A DNA stretch of 49,861 bases from Betaproteobacteria bacterium. GTDB taxonomy: Bacteria > Pseudomonadota > Gammaproteobacteria > Burkholderiales > Rhodocyclaceae. The notes under the pieces are model-generated. The model did no database searches. It was not told the DNA's origin and saw only the letters and a list, made by a program, of their open reading frames with translations. The stretch spans positions 1 to 49,861 of the forward strand of contig VGHJ01000019.1 of NCBI GenBank assembly GCA_016868295.1, in the 5' to 3' direction. Position numbers and translations under genes: made by a program. Below, one piece after another: positions 23,730 through 32,832 of this stretch. The first letter of the stretch is position 1, and each line of letters begins with the position of its first letter.

Positions 23730-23767
23730 CGCCAAGGCGGCCGGCGCAACCGGCGCCTTGGCGTTTT
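23730..23767 (+). terminator. Intrinsic terminator/attenuator between aorB and aorC
   Basis: CGCCAAGGC (23730-23738) pairs with GCCTTGGCG (23755-23763). An inner GCCGG/CCGGC stem with loop CGCAA extends it to about 14 bp with one bulge, and TTTT follows at once. It lies in the 69-bp gap inside the aor operon, so it would be expected to lower aorC transcription relative to aorAB. Confidence 0.7.
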
Positions 23768-23783
23768 CGTCTGGGGAGCACAC

Positions 23784-25061
23784 ATGAAACACGTCATCAT
23801 CGGCAACGGCCCGGCGGGCGTGGTGGCCGCCGAGACCCTGCGCAAACTCGATCCGAAGGCCGAGATCACGCTGATCGGCGACGAAGCCGAGCCGCCCTAT
23901 TCGCGCATGGCGATCCCTTATTTCCTCATCGGCAACATCGGCGAGGAGGGCACGCACCTGCGCAAGGGCAAGGGGCATTTCGACGGCCTGAAGATCAAGC
24001 TGGTGCGCGGCCGCGCGGCAGCGGTGGACACCAATGCGCGCAGCGTCAAGCTGCAGGACGGCGCGGCGCTGCCCTTCGACCGTCTGCTCATCGCCACCGG
24101 TTCGAAACCCGTTCGGCCGCCCATCGCCGGCATGGATGCACCCAACGTGCACACCTGCTGGACGCTCGAGGACGCGCGCGCCATCGCCAGGCAGGCGAAG
24201 GCCGGCGCGCGCGTGCTGCAGATCGGCGCCGGCTTCATAGGCTGCATCATCATGGAGGCGCTGGCATCCCGCGGCACGCAACTCACCGTCATCGAGATGG
24301 GCGACCGCATGGTGCCGCGCATGATGACGGAGAAGGCCGGCAACATGATCCGCCGCTGGTGCGAAGCCAAGGGCGTGCGCGTGCATACCGGAGCCGCGGT
24401 GGATTCGCTGCGTGCCGGCGGCAAGGCCGGGGAACTGATCGCCAAGCTCAACAACGGACAGGAAATCACGGCCGACCTCATCATCTGCGCCGCCGGTGTG
24501 GCGCCCAACATCGACTTCCTCAAGGGCAGCGGCATCGCCGTCGAGCGCGGCATCCGCGTCGATGATGCAATGCAGACCAGCGTGCCGGGCATCTACGCGG
24601 CGGGAGACGTTACCGAGGCGGCGGATTTCCACAGCGGCAAGCCGGTGCTCAACGCCATCCAGCCGAACGCCGCCGACCAGGCGCGCATAGCGGCGACCAA
24701 CATGGCGGGCGGGCAGGCGAGCCTGCCGGGCAGCATGGCCATCAACGTGCTCGATACGCTCGGCCTCATCTCGGCCTCCTTCGGCCAGTGGTGGGGCGAG
24801 CCCGGCGGCGAGTCGGTCGAGCGCGTGGACGAGAAGGGCTGCAAGTACCTCAGCCTGCAGTTCAAGGACGACGTCCTGATCGGCGCCACCAGCATCGGCC
24901 TGACCGACCATGTCGGCGTCCTGCGCGGACTGACTTTTGGTCGCGTCCGCCTGGGCGAATGGAAGGAACGGCTGCTGGCCGATCCGACGCGCATCATGGA
25001 GGCCTATCTGGCCTGCGCCCAGGGTGCCGAGAACCGCTACCTGGGCACACGGCCGATCTAG
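23784..25061 (+). CDS. aorC: NADH-dependent FAD oxidoreductase subunit AorC
   Basis: The 425-residue flavoprotein has an N-terminal FAD Rossmann motif VIIGNGPAGVVAAE, an NAD-binding motif VLQIGAGFIG near residue 150 and the second FAD motif GIYAAGDVTEAADF. Its layout is that of pyridine nucleotide-disulfide oxidoreductases without a redox disulfide. In AOR it takes electrons from the AorA clusters and reduces NAD+. ATG 23784 follows GGGGAGCA. The MoaD-like gene starts 7 bp downstream. Confidence 0.92.
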   Translation: MKHVIIGNGPAGVVAAETLRKLDPKAEITLIGDEAEPPYSRMAIPYFLIGNIGEEGTHLRKGKGHFDGLKIKLVRGRAAAVDTNARSVKLQDGAALPFDRLLIATGSKPVRPPIAGMDAPNVHTCWTLEDARAIARQAKAGARVLQIGAGFIGCIIMEALASRGTQLTVIEMGDRMVPRMMTEKAGNMIRRWCEAKGVRVHTGAAVDSLRAGGKAGELIAKLNNGQEITADLIICAAGVAPNIDFLKGSGIAVERGIRVDDAMQTSVPGIYAAGDVTEAADFHSGKPVLNAIQPNAADQARIAATNMAGGQASLPGSMAINVLDTLGLISASFGQWWGEPGGESVERVDEKGCKYLSLQFKDDVLIGATSIGLTDHVGVLRGLTFGRVRLGEWKERLLADPTRIMEAYLACAQGAENRYLGTRPI

Positions 25062-25068
25062 GAAGCCG

Positions 25069-25323
25069 ATGCGCATCACCTTCAAGCTCTACGCCATGCT
25101 GTCCGACCACCTGCCGGACGAGGCGCGCAAGACCAACAGCATCGAACTCGACCTGCCTAACGGCCGCACGGTCGGGCAGGTGATCGACGAATTCAACCTG
25201 CCGCCGAAGCTGGTGCACCTGGTGCTGGTCAATGGCAACTACATCCAGCCGGCCGAGCGAGCAGGGCGGACGCTGGCCGAGGGCGACATGCTCGCCATCT
25301 GGCCGCCCATCGCGGGCGGTTGA
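25069..25323 (+). CDS. aorD: MoaD/ThiS-family sulfur carrier of the aor operon
   Basis: The 84-residue beta-grasp protein ends in the diagnostic Gly-Gly (WPPIAGG), which is thiocarboxylated in sulfur carriers. The start at ATG 25069 places it 7 bp after aorC. A dedicated MoaD-like protein is expected for maturation of the tungsten-bispterin cofactor of AorB, and the same gene order is known from Aromatoleum aor operons. A ThiS role is less likely because no thiazole genes are nearby. Confidence 0.85.
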   Translation: MRITFKLYAMLSDHLPDEARKTNSIELDLPNGRTVGQVIDEFNLPPKLVHLVLVNGNYIQPAERAGRTLAEGDMLAIWPPIAGG

Positions 25324-25329
25324 AGGCGG

Positions 25330-25626
25330 GTGGCCGACTTTTCCGTCGCGCGCGACTGCGAGATGACCATCACGCAGGCCGAGTTCCTGCGCCTGCTGCC
25401 GGCGGCTGTCTCTCACGCGCCGTTCGACGTCTCGGAGGGCATCTTCAGCCATGGCGATCGGCAGCGCGGCTGGCGCATCGCGCTGACGCCGCTGCCCGAC
25501 CTGACGCACGGCCTCATCCGTTTGCAGCGGCAGCGTGCGGTGTTCACCTTCCGCGGCCATTCCGCAGACGAAATCGCGGCATTCCTCAGGCGCTTCGACC
25601 TGTATTTCGCCCGGGGCGGCGGCTGA
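25330..25626 (+). CDS. Small protein of the aor operon, function unknown
   Basis: A 98-residue protein starting with GTG at 25330, 6 bp after the MoaD-like gene, behind AAGG. It has no membrane segment; it contains GWRIALTPLPDLTHGLIRLQRQRAVFTFRGHSADEIAAFLRRFDLYFARGGG. No named domain is recognised. Position suggests it is the aorE-equivalent accessory gene, perhaps in cofactor insertion or assembly, which is inference. The 4.5S RNA promoter begins within 10 bp of its stop. Confidence 0.65.
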   Translation: MADFSVARDCEMTITQAEFLRLLPAAVSHAPFDVSEGIFSHGDRQRGWRIALTPLPDLTHGLIRLQRQRAVFTFRGHSADEIAAFLRRFDLYFARGGG

Positions 25627-25643
25627 ATTGCGGTAGAATGCCG

Positions 25644-25745
25644 TGCGGCGGGTCTCCCCGCATTGCAGGGTGGTGAATCGGGTCAGGTCCGGAAGGAAGC
25701 AGCCACAGCCATTGACTGCAAGTGCCGGGGGTCAGGCTCGCCGCC
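25644..25745 (+). ncRNA. ffs: Signal recognition particle 4.5S RNA
   Basis: The diagnostic SRP core GGTCAGGTCCGGAAGGAAGC lies at 25681-25700. The ends GCGGCGGGTC (25645-25654) and GGCTCGCCGC (25735-25744) pair to close the long hairpin, giving about 102 nt. TAGAAT at 25634-25639 is a plausible -10. It precedes dnaX, an order common in betaproteobacteria. Confidence 0.95.
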
Positions 25746-25795
25746 CCCTCCCGCTTCCAAATCGACCGGGCACTTTGTCGACGTAAAATCTGCTC

Positions 25796-27373
25796 ATGAG
25801 CTACCAGGTCCTTGCGCGCAAGTGGCGGCCGCGTTCCTTCGGGACGCTGGTCGGGCAGGAACACGTCGTGCGCGCCCTGACCCATGCGCTGGAGCAGCAG
25901 CGCCTGCACCACGCCTACCTGTTCACCGGCACGCGCGGCGTCGGCAAGACGACGCTGGCGCGCATCCTGGCCAAGGCGCTCAACTGCGAGACCGGCATTA
26001 CCGCGAAGCCCTGCGGCGAGTGCAGCGCCTGCCGCGAGATCGACATGGGGCGCTTCGTCGACCTGATCGAGGTCGACGCCGCGACCAACACCAAGGTCGA
26101 CGAGATGCGCCAGTTGCTCGAGAACGCCACCTATGCGCCGACGCGCGGCCGCTTCAAGGTGTACGTCATCGACGAAGTGCACATGCTGTCCACCTCGGCC
26201 TTCAACGCCATGCTGAAGACGCTCGAGGAACCGCCCGAGCACATCAAGTTCATCCTCGCCACCACCGACCCGCAGAAGATTCCGGTGACGGTGCTCTCGC
26301 GCTGCCTGCAGTTCAACCTCAAGCAGATGCCGCAGGGCCACATCGTCGATCACCTGGCGCGCATCCTCGAGGCCGAGCAGGTGCCTTTCGAGCCGGCGGC
26401 GCTGCGCCACATCGCCAAGGGCGCGGCGGGCAGCATGCGCGACGCCCTGTCGCTGCTCGACCAGGCCATCGCCCACGGCGCCGGGCGCATCGAGGAGGCC
26501 GGCGTGCGCGACATGCTCGGCACGGTGGGGGAGGACCACCTCTTCGCCCTGCTCGACGCGCTCGCCGCGCGCGATGTGCAGGCCATGCTGGCCGTCGCCG
26601 CGGAGATGGACGCCCGCAGCCTCTCCTTCGACGCCGCCCTGCAGGAACTGGCCACCCAGTTGCACCGCATCGCCCTCGTGCAGTTCGCCCCCGAGGCCAT
26701 CGTCGACGAGGCCGAGCGCGCCCGCCTCGCCGGCTACGCCGGCCGCCTCGATGCGGAGTTCCTCCAGCTTTGCTACCAGATCGCCATCAAGGGGCGCAGC
26801 GATCTCTCCCTGGCGCCCGACGAATACGCCGGTTTCCTGATGACGCTGCTGCGCCTGGTCGCCTTCAATCCCGAGACGCCGTCGTCGCTCGCCCCAGGGG
26901 CGCCGCCGGAACCCGCGGCGCGCGCACCGACGCCGGCGGCCGCCCCGCAGGCTCCGCCTCCCGCCGCCGCGAAGGACGCGGCGCCGCCGCAAGGCGCCGG
27001 CGACTGGCACGCCCTGCTCGAGCGACTCAAGCTCGGCGGCATGGTGCGCGAACTGGCCGCGCATTGCGAGCTGGCCGAGCAGGGCGAGGGCAGCATCAAG
27101 CTGCGCCTCGATCCCGCGCACAAATCGCTGCTCATGAACAAGGCGCCGCAGGAAAAGCTGCAGGCCGCCCTGGCTACCCACTTCGGTCGCCCGGTGAGGC
27201 TGTCGATCGACATCGGCAGCCTGAACGGCGAGACGCCGGCGCAGCGCGCCGAGAGCGCGCGCAGCGAGCGCCAGAACCGCGCCATCGAGGCCCTCGAGCA
27301 GGACGCCTTCGTACGCGACATGATCGAGACGTTCGACGCCACGATCAACGAACAATCCATCAAGCCCCTCTAG
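25796..27373 (+). CDS. dnaX: DNA polymerase III subunits gamma/tau
   Basis: The 525-residue clamp-loader ATPase shows Walker A GTRGVGKT at 45-52, four zinc-binding cysteines (C-E-T-G to CGECSAC), Walker [11 protein letters not shown] and sensor segment [11 protein letters not shown] Pro/Ala-rich linker (about residues 360-400) precedes the C-terminal tau part that contacts the polymerase. It is shorter than the 643-residue E. coli protein, and no A-rich slippery site for gamma production stands out. ybaB and recR follow. Confidence 0.96.
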   Translation: MSYQVLARKWRPRSFGTLVGQEHVVRALTHALEQQRLHHAYLFTGTRGVGKTTLARILAKALNCETGITAKPCGECSACREIDMGRFVDLIEVDAATNTKVDEMRQLLENATYAPTRGRFKVYVIDEVHMLSTSAFNAMLKTLEEPPEHIKFILATTDPQKIPVTVLSRCLQFNLKQMPQGHIVDHLARILEAEQVPFEPAALRHIAKGAAGSMRDALSLLDQAIAHGAGRIEEAGVRDMLGTVGEDHLFALLDALAARDVQAMLAVAAEMDARSLSFDAALQELATQLHRIALVQFAPEAIVDEAERARLAGYAGRLDAEFLQLCYQIAIKGRSDLSLAPDEYAGFLMTLLRLVAFNPETPSSLAPGAPPEPAARAPTPAAAPQAPPPAAAKDAAPPQGAGDWHALLERLKLGGMVRELAAHCELAEQGEGSIKLRLDPAHKSLLMNKAPQEKLQAALATHFGRPVRLSIDIGSLNGETPAQRAESARSERQNRAIEALEQDAFVRDMIETFDATINEQSIKPL

Positions 27374-27386
27374 CGGAGATGCACAC

Positions 27387-27713
27387 ATGATGAAAGGCGG
27401 ACTCGCCGGCCTGATGAAGCAGGCCCAGCAGATGCAGGAAAACATGAGGAAGGCGCAGGAGCAGCTCGCCACCATCGAGGTCGAGGGTCAGTCCGGCGCC
27501 GGCCTCGTCAAGGTGACGATGACCTGCAAGCACGACGTGCGCCGCGTCAGCATCGACCCCTCGCTGCTCGCCGACGACAAGGATATGCTCGAGGACCTCG
27601 TCGCCGCGGCCGTGAACGACGCCGTGCGCCGCGTCGAAGCCACGGTGGCGGAGAAGATGAGCGGCTTCAGTGCCGGCCTCAACCTGCCGCCGGGGATGAA
27701 GCTGCCGTTCTGA
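27387..27713 (+). CDS. ybaB: YbaB/EbfC nucleoid-associated protein
   Basis: The 108-residue protein begins [34 protein letters not shown], the family N-terminus, and forms a DNA-binding dimer with tweezer-like helices. It sits between dnaX and recR, its conserved position. Its stop overlaps the recR ATG by one base. Confidence 0.95.
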   Translation: MMKGGLAGLMKQAQQMQENMRKAQEQLATIEVEGQSGAGLVKVTMTCKHDVRRVSIDPSLLADDKDMLEDLVAAAVNDAVRRVEATVAEKMSGFSAGLNLPPGMKLPF

Positions 27714-28309
27714 TGGCGCTGCCCACTGCCCTCGAGGAATTGGTCGAGGCACTTCGTTGCCTGCCCGGCGTCGGTCCGAAGTCGGCGCAGCGCATGGCCT
27801 ACCATCTGCTGCAGCGCGACCGGAAGGGCGCGCTGCGCCTCTCGCATTCCCTGCGCCACGCCATAGAGGTGCTGCGACACTGCAGTCGCTGCAATGCCTT
27901 CAGCGAAGACGAGGTGTGCGAGCGCTGCAGCTCGCCGCGGCGCGATGCATCCCAGCTCTGCGTGGTCGAGATGCCGGCCGACCTCAACATGATGGAGCAG
28001 ACCCATGCCTATCGCGGCATGTACTACGTCCTCATGGGCCACCTGTCCCCCCTGGACGGCATCGGCCCGAAGGAACTGCACCTCGATCGTCTGCTCGCCC
28101 GTGCCTCGGACGGCAAGGTGCAGGAGGTCATCCTCGCCACCAACTTCACCAACGAGGGAGAAGCCACGGCCCATTATCTGGGCGAGATGCTGCGCGCGCG
28201 CGGATTGAAGGTCTCCCGCATCGCCCGCGGCCTGCCGGTCGGGGGCGAGATCGAACATACGGACGCCGGCACCATCGCCCAGGCCCTGATCGAGCGACGG
28301 CCGCTTTAA
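27713..28309 (+). CDS. recR: Recombination mediator RecR
   Basis: The 198-residue protein has an N-terminal helix-hairpin-helix ([18 protein letters not shown]), a C4 zinc motif ([18 protein letters not shown]) and a Toprim domain ([15 protein letters not shown] through GRTYR-like region). It acts with RecO/RecF in loading RecA at gaps. Last gene of the dnaX-ybaB-recR unit. Confidence 0.95.
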   Translation: MALPTALEELVEALRCLPGVGPKSAQRMAYHLLQRDRKGALRLSHSLRHAIEVLRHCSRCNAFSEDEVCERCSSPRRDASQLCVVEMPADLNMMEQTHAYRGMYYVLMGHLSPLDGIGPKELHLDRLLARASDGKVQEVILATNFTNEGEATAHYLGEMLRARGLKVSRIARGLPVGGEIEHTDAGTIAQALIERRPL

Positions 28310-28335
28310 CCATTCCATCAGCATGGTCATCGAGC

Positions 28336-28376
28336 GGAATCCCGCGCCAGGCGCGGGATTCGACGGTTTTTCTTCC
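28336..28376 (+). terminator. Terminator/REP-like palindrome after recR
   Basis: GAATCCCGCG and CGCGGGATTC flank the loop CCAGG near 28337-28361, a perfect 10-bp stem. GACGG and a TTTTT run follow. It is a plausible terminator for the recR operon and also resembles dispersed extragenic palindromes. Confidence 0.55.
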
Positions 28377-28402
28377 ATTCTCAATTGATTATTCTGTATA
28401 AT
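28373..28402 (+). promoter_or_regulatory. petABC promoter
   Basis: A perfect -10 TATAAT at 28397-28402 lies 45 bp before petA. The -35 (TTCCAT at 28373-28378, 18-bp spacer) is poor. Confidence 0.5.
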
Positions 28403-28446
28403 CCTGCGATTTTGAATTTGCACTTTCCAGCGTCAAATCGAGGCCA

Positions 28447-29043
28447 ATGAGCGGCGGTGAAAAGAAAGTCGATTGCAGCCGGCGGAACCTGGTGTTCGCC
28501 ACTGCGGCCGTGGGCGGGGTGGCGACCGTGGCGACCGCCGTGCCCTTCCTCGCCAGCATGGCGCCTTCCGAGCGCGCCAAGGCGGCCGGCGCCCCGGTCG
28601 AGGCCGACATCAGCAAGCTCGCCCCGGGCGAGATGATGCGTATCGAATGGCGCGGCAAACCGGTCTGGATCATCCACCGCACCCGGGAAATGCTCGATTC
28701 GCTGAAGACGGTCGCCGACCAGGTCGCCGACCCCGATTCCAGGCGCCCGAACCAGCCGGCCTACATCAAGGGCGAGGCCCGCTCGCTCAAGCCCGAATAC
28801 CTCGTCGTCGTCGGCATCTGCTCCCACCTCGGCTGCTCGCCGACCGACAAGTTCCAGAAAGGCGCCGAATCCGGCATCGCCGCCGACTGGCCGGGCGGTT
28901 TCCTCTGCCCCTGCCACGGCTCGACTTTCGATTTCTCCGGCCGCGTGTACAAGAACAAGCCCGCGCCCGATAACCTGGAAGTGCCGCCGCACACCTATCT
29001 GTCCGAGTCGCGCATCCTGATCGGCGAGGATACGAAGGCCTGA
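28447..29043 (+). CDS. petA: Ubiquinol-cytochrome c reductase iron-sulfur (Rieske) subunit
   Basis: The 198-residue protein has an N-terminal twin-arginine anchor (CSRRNLVFATAAVGG) whose hydrophobic segment holds it in the membrane. The Rieske [2Fe-2S] ligand boxes are CSHLGC (125-130) and CPCHGS (154-159). It transfers electrons from ubiquinol to cytochrome c1. First gene of petABC. Confidence 0.96.
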   Translation: MSGGEKKVDCSRRNLVFATAAVGGVATVATAVPFLASMAPSERAKAAGAPVEADISKLAPGEMMRIEWRGKPVWIIHRTREMLDSLKTVADQVADPDSRRPNQPAYIKGEARSLKPEYLVVVGICSHLGCSPTDKFQKGAESGIAADWPGGFLCPCHGSTFDFSGRVYKNKPAPDNLEVPPHTYLSESRILIGEDTKA

Positions 29044-29056
29044 AGAGACGCGCGAC

Positions 29057-30373
29057 ATGGCAAGCGGCAATTTCGACAAGTACAAATCGGACGGCTCGCC
29101 GGCGGGGAACCTGCTCGAGTGGGTCGACGCGCGCTTCCCGCTGACGGCGAACTGGAAGGGCCACCTCTCCGAGTACTACGCGCCGAAGAACTTCAACTTC
29201 TGGTATTTCTTCGGCTCGCTCGCCCTGCTCGTGCTGGTGATGCAGGTCGTCACCGGCATCTTCCTGGTGATGCACTACAAGCCGGATGCCTCGCTCAACG
29301 CCGCCGGCGTGCCGGTGGCCTTCGCCAGCGTCGAGTACATCATGCGCGACGTGCCCTGGGGCTGGCTCATCCGCTACATGCACTCCACCGGCGCCTCGGC
29401 CTTCTTCGTCGTGGTCTACCTGCACATGTTCCGCGCCATGCTCTACGGCTCCTACCGCAAGCCGCGCGAGCTGCTGTGGATACTCGGCGTGCTGATCTAC
29501 CTCTGCCTGATGGCGGAGGCCTTCGCCGGCTACCTGCTGCCCTGGGGCCAGATGTCGTTCTGGGGCGCCCAGGTGATCATCAGCCTGTTCTCGGCCATTC
29601 CCCTCATCGGCGGCGACCTGACCACCTGGATCCGCGGCGACTACGTCATCGCCGACGCGACGCTGAACCGCATGTTCGCCTTCCATGTCATCGCCATCCC
29701 GCTGGCGCTGATCGGCCTCGTCGCCGCGCACGTCCTGGCGCTGCACGAGGTGGGTTCGAACAACCCGGACGGCATCGAGATCAAGGCGAAAAAGGACGAC
29801 AAGGGCGTCCCCCTCGACGGCATTCCCTTCCATCCCTACTACACGGTGAAGGACATCGTCGGCGTGGTGGTGTTCCTCATGGTGTTCTGCGCCATCGTCT
29901 TCTTCGCGCCGGAGCTGGGCGGCTACTTCCTCGAGTACAACAACTTCATCCCGGCCGACCCGCTGCAGACGCCGGCGCACATCGCCCCGGTCTGGTACTT
30001 CACGCCGTTCTACTCGATCCTGCGCGCCAACACGGTGAACTTCTTCTGGATCGACGCCAAGCTGTGGGGCGTGATCTTCATGGGCCTCGGCGTGATGATC
30101 CTGTTCTTCCTGCCCTGGCTCGACAGGAGCCCGGCGAAGTCAATCCGCTATCGCGGCCCGATCTACAAGTGGGCGCTGGCGCTCTTCGTCTTCTCCTTCG
30201 TCATCCTCGGCTATCTCGGCATGAAGCCTCCGGAATATGCGTTCTTCGGGCTTATCCCGGGCGACTACGTGTCGAAGGCCTGCACGATCGTCTATTTCCT
30301 CTTCTTCCTGCTCATGCCCTGGTACAGCCGCATCGACAAGTGCAAGCCTGAGCCGGAAAGAGTGACCCGATGA
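29057..30373 (+). CDS. petB: Cytochrome b subunit of complex III
   Basis: The 438-residue membrane protein has the haem-ligand histidines in the second and fourth helices (MHSTGASAFFVVVYLHMFR and FAFHVIAIPLALIGLVAAHV) and the Qo-site PEWY-equivalent APVWYFTPFY. About eight to nine transmembrane segments. The stop overlaps petC by ATGA (30370-30373). Confidence 0.96.
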   Translation: MASGNFDKYKSDGSPAGNLLEWVDARFPLTANWKGHLSEYYAPKNFNFWYFFGSLALLVLVMQVVTGIFLVMHYKPDASLNAAGVPVAFASVEYIMRDVPWGWLIRYMHSTGASAFFVVVYLHMFRAMLYGSYRKPRELLWILGVLIYLCLMAEAFAGYLLPWGQMSFWGAQVIISLFSAIPLIGGDLTTWIRGDYVIADATLNRMFAFHVIAIPLALIGLVAAHVLALHEVGSNNPDGIEIKAKKDDKGVPLDGIPFHPYYTVKDIVGVVVFLMVFCAIVFFAPELGGYFLEYNNFIPADPLQTPAHIAPVWYFTPFYSILRANTVNFFWIDAKLWGVIFMGLGVMILFFLPWLDRSPAKSIRYRGPIYKWALALFVFSFVILGYLGMKPPEYAFFGLIPGDYVSKACTIVYFLFFLLMPWYSRIDKCKPEPERVTR

Positions 30374-31092
30374 GTGCCGCCGTGCTCAGGACGATTTTCG
30401 TCGCGCTGCTCGTCAGCCCGCTCGCCGCGATGGCTGCCGGCGGCGTCAAGCTCGACCGCGCGCCCGACCGCGCCACCGACCGGGCGGCCCTGCAGAACGG
30501 CGCCCGGCTGTTCGTCGGCAACTGCCTGAACTGCCACGGCGCGAGCTACGTGCGCTACAACCGCCTGACGGAGATCGGCCTCGCCGAGCAGCAGATCAAG
30601 GATAACCTGATGTTCACCGCCGAGAAGATCGGCGAGCCGATGGGCATTGCCATGCCGCGCAAGGACGCCAAGGAATTCTTCGGCGCCTGGCCGCCGGATC
30701 TCTCCCTGATTGCCCGCTCGCGCGCCTCCGGCGACGGCAGCGGCGCCGACTGGCTGTACACCTACCTGCGCGGCTTCTACCGCGACGAGACGCGGCCGAC
30801 CGGCTGGAACAACGTTGCCTTCCCCAGCGTCGGCATGCCCCATGTGCTGTGGGAGCTGCAGGGCGAGCAGACGATGGGCGCCGACCACAAACTCATCCTG
30901 GCCAAGCCGGGCAAGCTCACGCCGAAGCAGTATGACGACGCCGTCGGCGACCTCGTCGCCTTCATGGTGTGGATGGCCGAGCCGCAGGCCCAGTTCCGCA
31001 AGCAGCTCGGCGTCGCCGTGCTGCTGTTTTTGGGCGTATTCTTCGTCGTCGCCTACGCGATGAAGCGCGCGTTCTGGAAAGACATCCACTAA
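30370..31092 (+). CDS. petC: Cytochrome c1 subunit of complex III
   Basis: The 240-residue protein has an N-terminal signal segment, the haem c motif CLNCH at 52-56 and a C-terminal membrane anchor (LGVAVLLFLGVFFVVAYAMKR). It closes the bc1 operon and is followed by sspA-sspB, the standard betaproteobacterial order. Confidence 0.95.
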   Translation: MSAAVLRTIFVALLVSPLAAMAAGGVKLDRAPDRATDRAALQNGARLFVGNCLNCHGASYVRYNRLTEIGLAEQQIKDNLMFTAEKIGEPMGIAMPRKDAKEFFGAWPPDLSLIARSRASGDGSGADWLYTYLRGFYRDETRPTGWNNVAFPSVGMPHVLWELQGEQTMGADHKLILAKPGKLTPKQYDDAVGDLVAFMVWMAEPQAQFRKQLGVAVLLFLGVFFVVAYAMKRAFWKDIH

Positions 31093-31194
31093 CCGAGCGA
31101 AGCCGCCATGCATTTCCTTGGACATCGTGAATTCAACTCACCGCGCGTGCGCCGCGTGGTGCGCGATGCCGACTATTCCTGGAGCGGGAACACC

Positions 31195-31791
31195 ATGATG
31201 ACCTTGTATTCGGGCACCACCTGCCCGTTCAGCCACCGCTGCCGCATCGTCCTCTACGAAAAGGGGATGGACTTCCAGGTGATCGACGTCGACCTCTTCA
31301 ACAAGCCGGAAGACATCGCGGTGATCAACCCCTACAACCGCGTGCCGGTGCTGGTCGACCGCGACCTCGTTCTCTACGAGGCCAACATCATCAACGAATA
31401 CATCGACGAGCGTTTTCCGCACCCGCAGCTGATGCCGCCCGACCCGATCATGCGCGCGCGCGCCCGCCAGCTGCTGTTCACCTTCGAGCAGGAGCTGTTC
31501 ACCTACATCGAGGCGCTGGAGAAGAACCTCAAGGCTGCCGAGAAGGCGCGCCTGCACGTGCGCGACCGCCTCTCCGAGCTGGCGCCGGTGTTCAACAAGC
31601 AGAAGTTCATGCTGGGGGAGGAGTTCTCCATGCTCGACGTGGCCATCGCGCCGCTGCTCTGGCGCCTCGACCACTACGGCATCGAGCTGTCCAAGACCGC
31701 CGCCCCGCTCATGAAGTACGCCGAGCGCATCTTCAGCCGCCAGGGCTTCATCGACGCGCTGACGCCGTCCGAGAAGGTGATGCGCCGCTGA
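31195..31791 (+). CDS. sspA: Stringent starvation protein A (GST-fold RNA polymerase-associated factor)
   Basis: The 198-residue protein begins MMTLYSGTTCPFSHRCRIVLYEKGMDF, the SspA/glutathione-transferase N-domain, followed by VPVLVDRDLVLYEANIINEYIDERFPHPQL. A longer in-frame start at 31108 exists, but family alignment and the preceding GGAGCGGGAA favour ATG 31195. SspA binds RNA polymerase during starvation. Confidence 0.93.
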   Translation: MMTLYSGTTCPFSHRCRIVLYEKGMDFQVIDVDLFNKPEDIAVINPYNRVPVLVDRDLVLYEANIINEYIDERFPHPQLMPPDPIMRARARQLLFTFEQELFTYIEALEKNLKAAEKARLHVRDRLSELAPVFNKQKFMLGEEFSMLDVAIAPLLWRLDHYGIELSKTAAPLMKYAERIFSRQGFIDALTPSEKVMRR

Positions 31792-31816
31792 GAGCCCGCC
31801 TCTCCGGCGCTCTCGC

Positions 31817-32233
31817 ATGAGCGACGCTTCCACCAAACCGTACCTGCTGCGCGCCCTCTACGAGTGGTGCGCGGACCAGGGCTACACCCCCTACGTCGCC
31901 GTGCAGGTCGACGCGCACACCCTGGTGCCGCGCCAGTACGTGAAGGACGGCCAGATCGTCCTCAACCTCGGCGCCGAGGCCGTGCAGAACCTGCACATGG
32001 GCAACGACCTCATCACCTGCCAGGCCCGCTTCGGCGGCGTCGCGCAGTCGCTCTCCATCCCCGTCGGCAACGTCGCCGCCATCTACGCCCGCGAGAACGG
32101 GCAGGGCATGGCCTTCGAGGTCGGCGAGACGGCCGGCGAACCCGGCGTCCCCCTCGAGGCAGCCGCACCCGAGTCGCCCGAACCCCCGCCCTCCGACGGT
32201 CCGCCCAGGCCGCATCTCACGCGCATCAAGTAG
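31817..32233 (+). CDS. sspB: ClpXP adaptor SspB
   Basis: The 138-residue protein has the SspB fold segment LRALYEWCADQGYTPYVAVQVD, then VLNLGAEAVQNLHMGNDLITCQARFGG and IPVGNVAAIYARENGQGMAFE. The acidic/proline linker and short C-terminal peptide end in PHLTRIK, the ClpX-binding tail. It delivers ssrA-tagged proteins to ClpXP. 25 bp after sspA. Confidence 0.94.
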   Translation: MSDASTKPYLLRALYEWCADQGYTPYVAVQVDAHTLVPRQYVKDGQIVLNLGAEAVQNLHMGNDLITCQARFGGVAQSLSIPVGNVAAIYARENGQGMAFEVGETAGEPGVPLEAAAPESPEPPPSDGPPRPHLTRIK

Positions 32234-32312
32234 GCCGGCCCGGCGTCCCCGGCCGGGTGCCTCATCTATGGCGGCAACCGGGGGAAGAATGATGCTCGCG
32301 GAAAATCCGCAA

Positions 32313-32561
32313 TCAGGCCGCGTTCAATTCCTCGCGCAATACCTTGCGCAACGTGCCGATCGTCACAGGGGCGTTGCTCTGTCCCAGGGATGCGCTCAGG
32401 GCCTCGTTGATCAGCGTCTGATAGCCCTTTCCCTCTTTTTCGGCGCGCCGGCGAAAGGCTTCCAGCGTCGCATCGTCGATGTAGATCGTGATGCGCGTCT
32501 TGCCGGAGGGGGACAGCACGGCGCCACGCCTGGCCTTGGACATGTCGTAGTTAGCTTTCAT
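32313..32561 (-). CDS. brnA: BrnA-type antitoxin (ribbon-helix-helix)
   Basis: From ATG 32561 the product is 82 residues (87 if an upstream ATG at 32576 is used). It contains KARRGAVLSPSGKTRITIYIDDATLEAFRRRAEKEGKGYQTLINEAL, the RHH DNA-binding core of BrnA. BrnA neutralises BrnT and represses the operon. The start at 32561 overlaps the original end of the toxin frame (TAA at 32551-32553), the usual brnT-brnA coupling, although the toxin frame now stops earlier. Confidence 0.88.
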   Translation of the reverse strand: MKANYDMSKARRGAVLSPSGKTRITIYIDDATLEAFRRRAEKEGKGYQTLINEALSASLGQSNAPVTIGTLRKVLREELNAA

Positions 32562-32832
32562 AGCATTTCCTTTCACGTGCAGTCGCCAGTCGCGCGGAAA
32601 TCAGGCGAACGGTCTCTCCGCGTTCCGTTCAGCACACCGTCAGGACCCGGCTCAATGCTCCGGTGCCCACCGTCAGATAGCGCCGTTCGATTGCGGAATC
32701 GTCATCTTCACGCGTCAGTGCCCGCGGGTCATACATCACCGGTTCCGCCTCCGCGAATGAAACACCATGCTTGCGCAAATTCGCGGCGGCCTTCTTCGGG
32801 ACGAATTCAAAGCTCACCCGGCGATAATGCAT
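32551..32832 (-). pseudogene. brnT: BrnT toxin with an in-frame nonsense codon
   Basis: The frame reads MHYRRVSFEFVPKKAAANL, then RKHGVSFAEAEPVMYDPRAL to SRVLTVC, typical BrnT, and stops at TGA (32629-32631). Reading on in the same frame gives TERGETVRLISARLATARERKCYES and a natural TAA at 32551-32553, for 93 codons, the normal BrnT length. The lost part contains the conserved RLISAR segment that carries catalytic residues of the RelE-fold ribonuclease. The toxin is probably inactive while the antitoxin is intact. Confidence 0.8.

Noticed and set aside
21771..25085. Very long open frame (over 1100 codons) on the minus strand
   Set aside because: It is antisense to aorB and aorC, which have clear family motifs. 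High GC content removes stop codons from the opposite frame.
25796..27373. Programmed frameshift in dnaX producing gamma
   Set aside because: No A-rich slippery heptamer with downstream stem was seen in the linker region. The gene reads through as one frame.
32629..32631. TGA in brnT as a selenocysteine codon
   Set aside because: No SECIS-like structure is evident, and BrnT proteins are not selenoproteins. A nonsense mutation or sequencing error is simpler.
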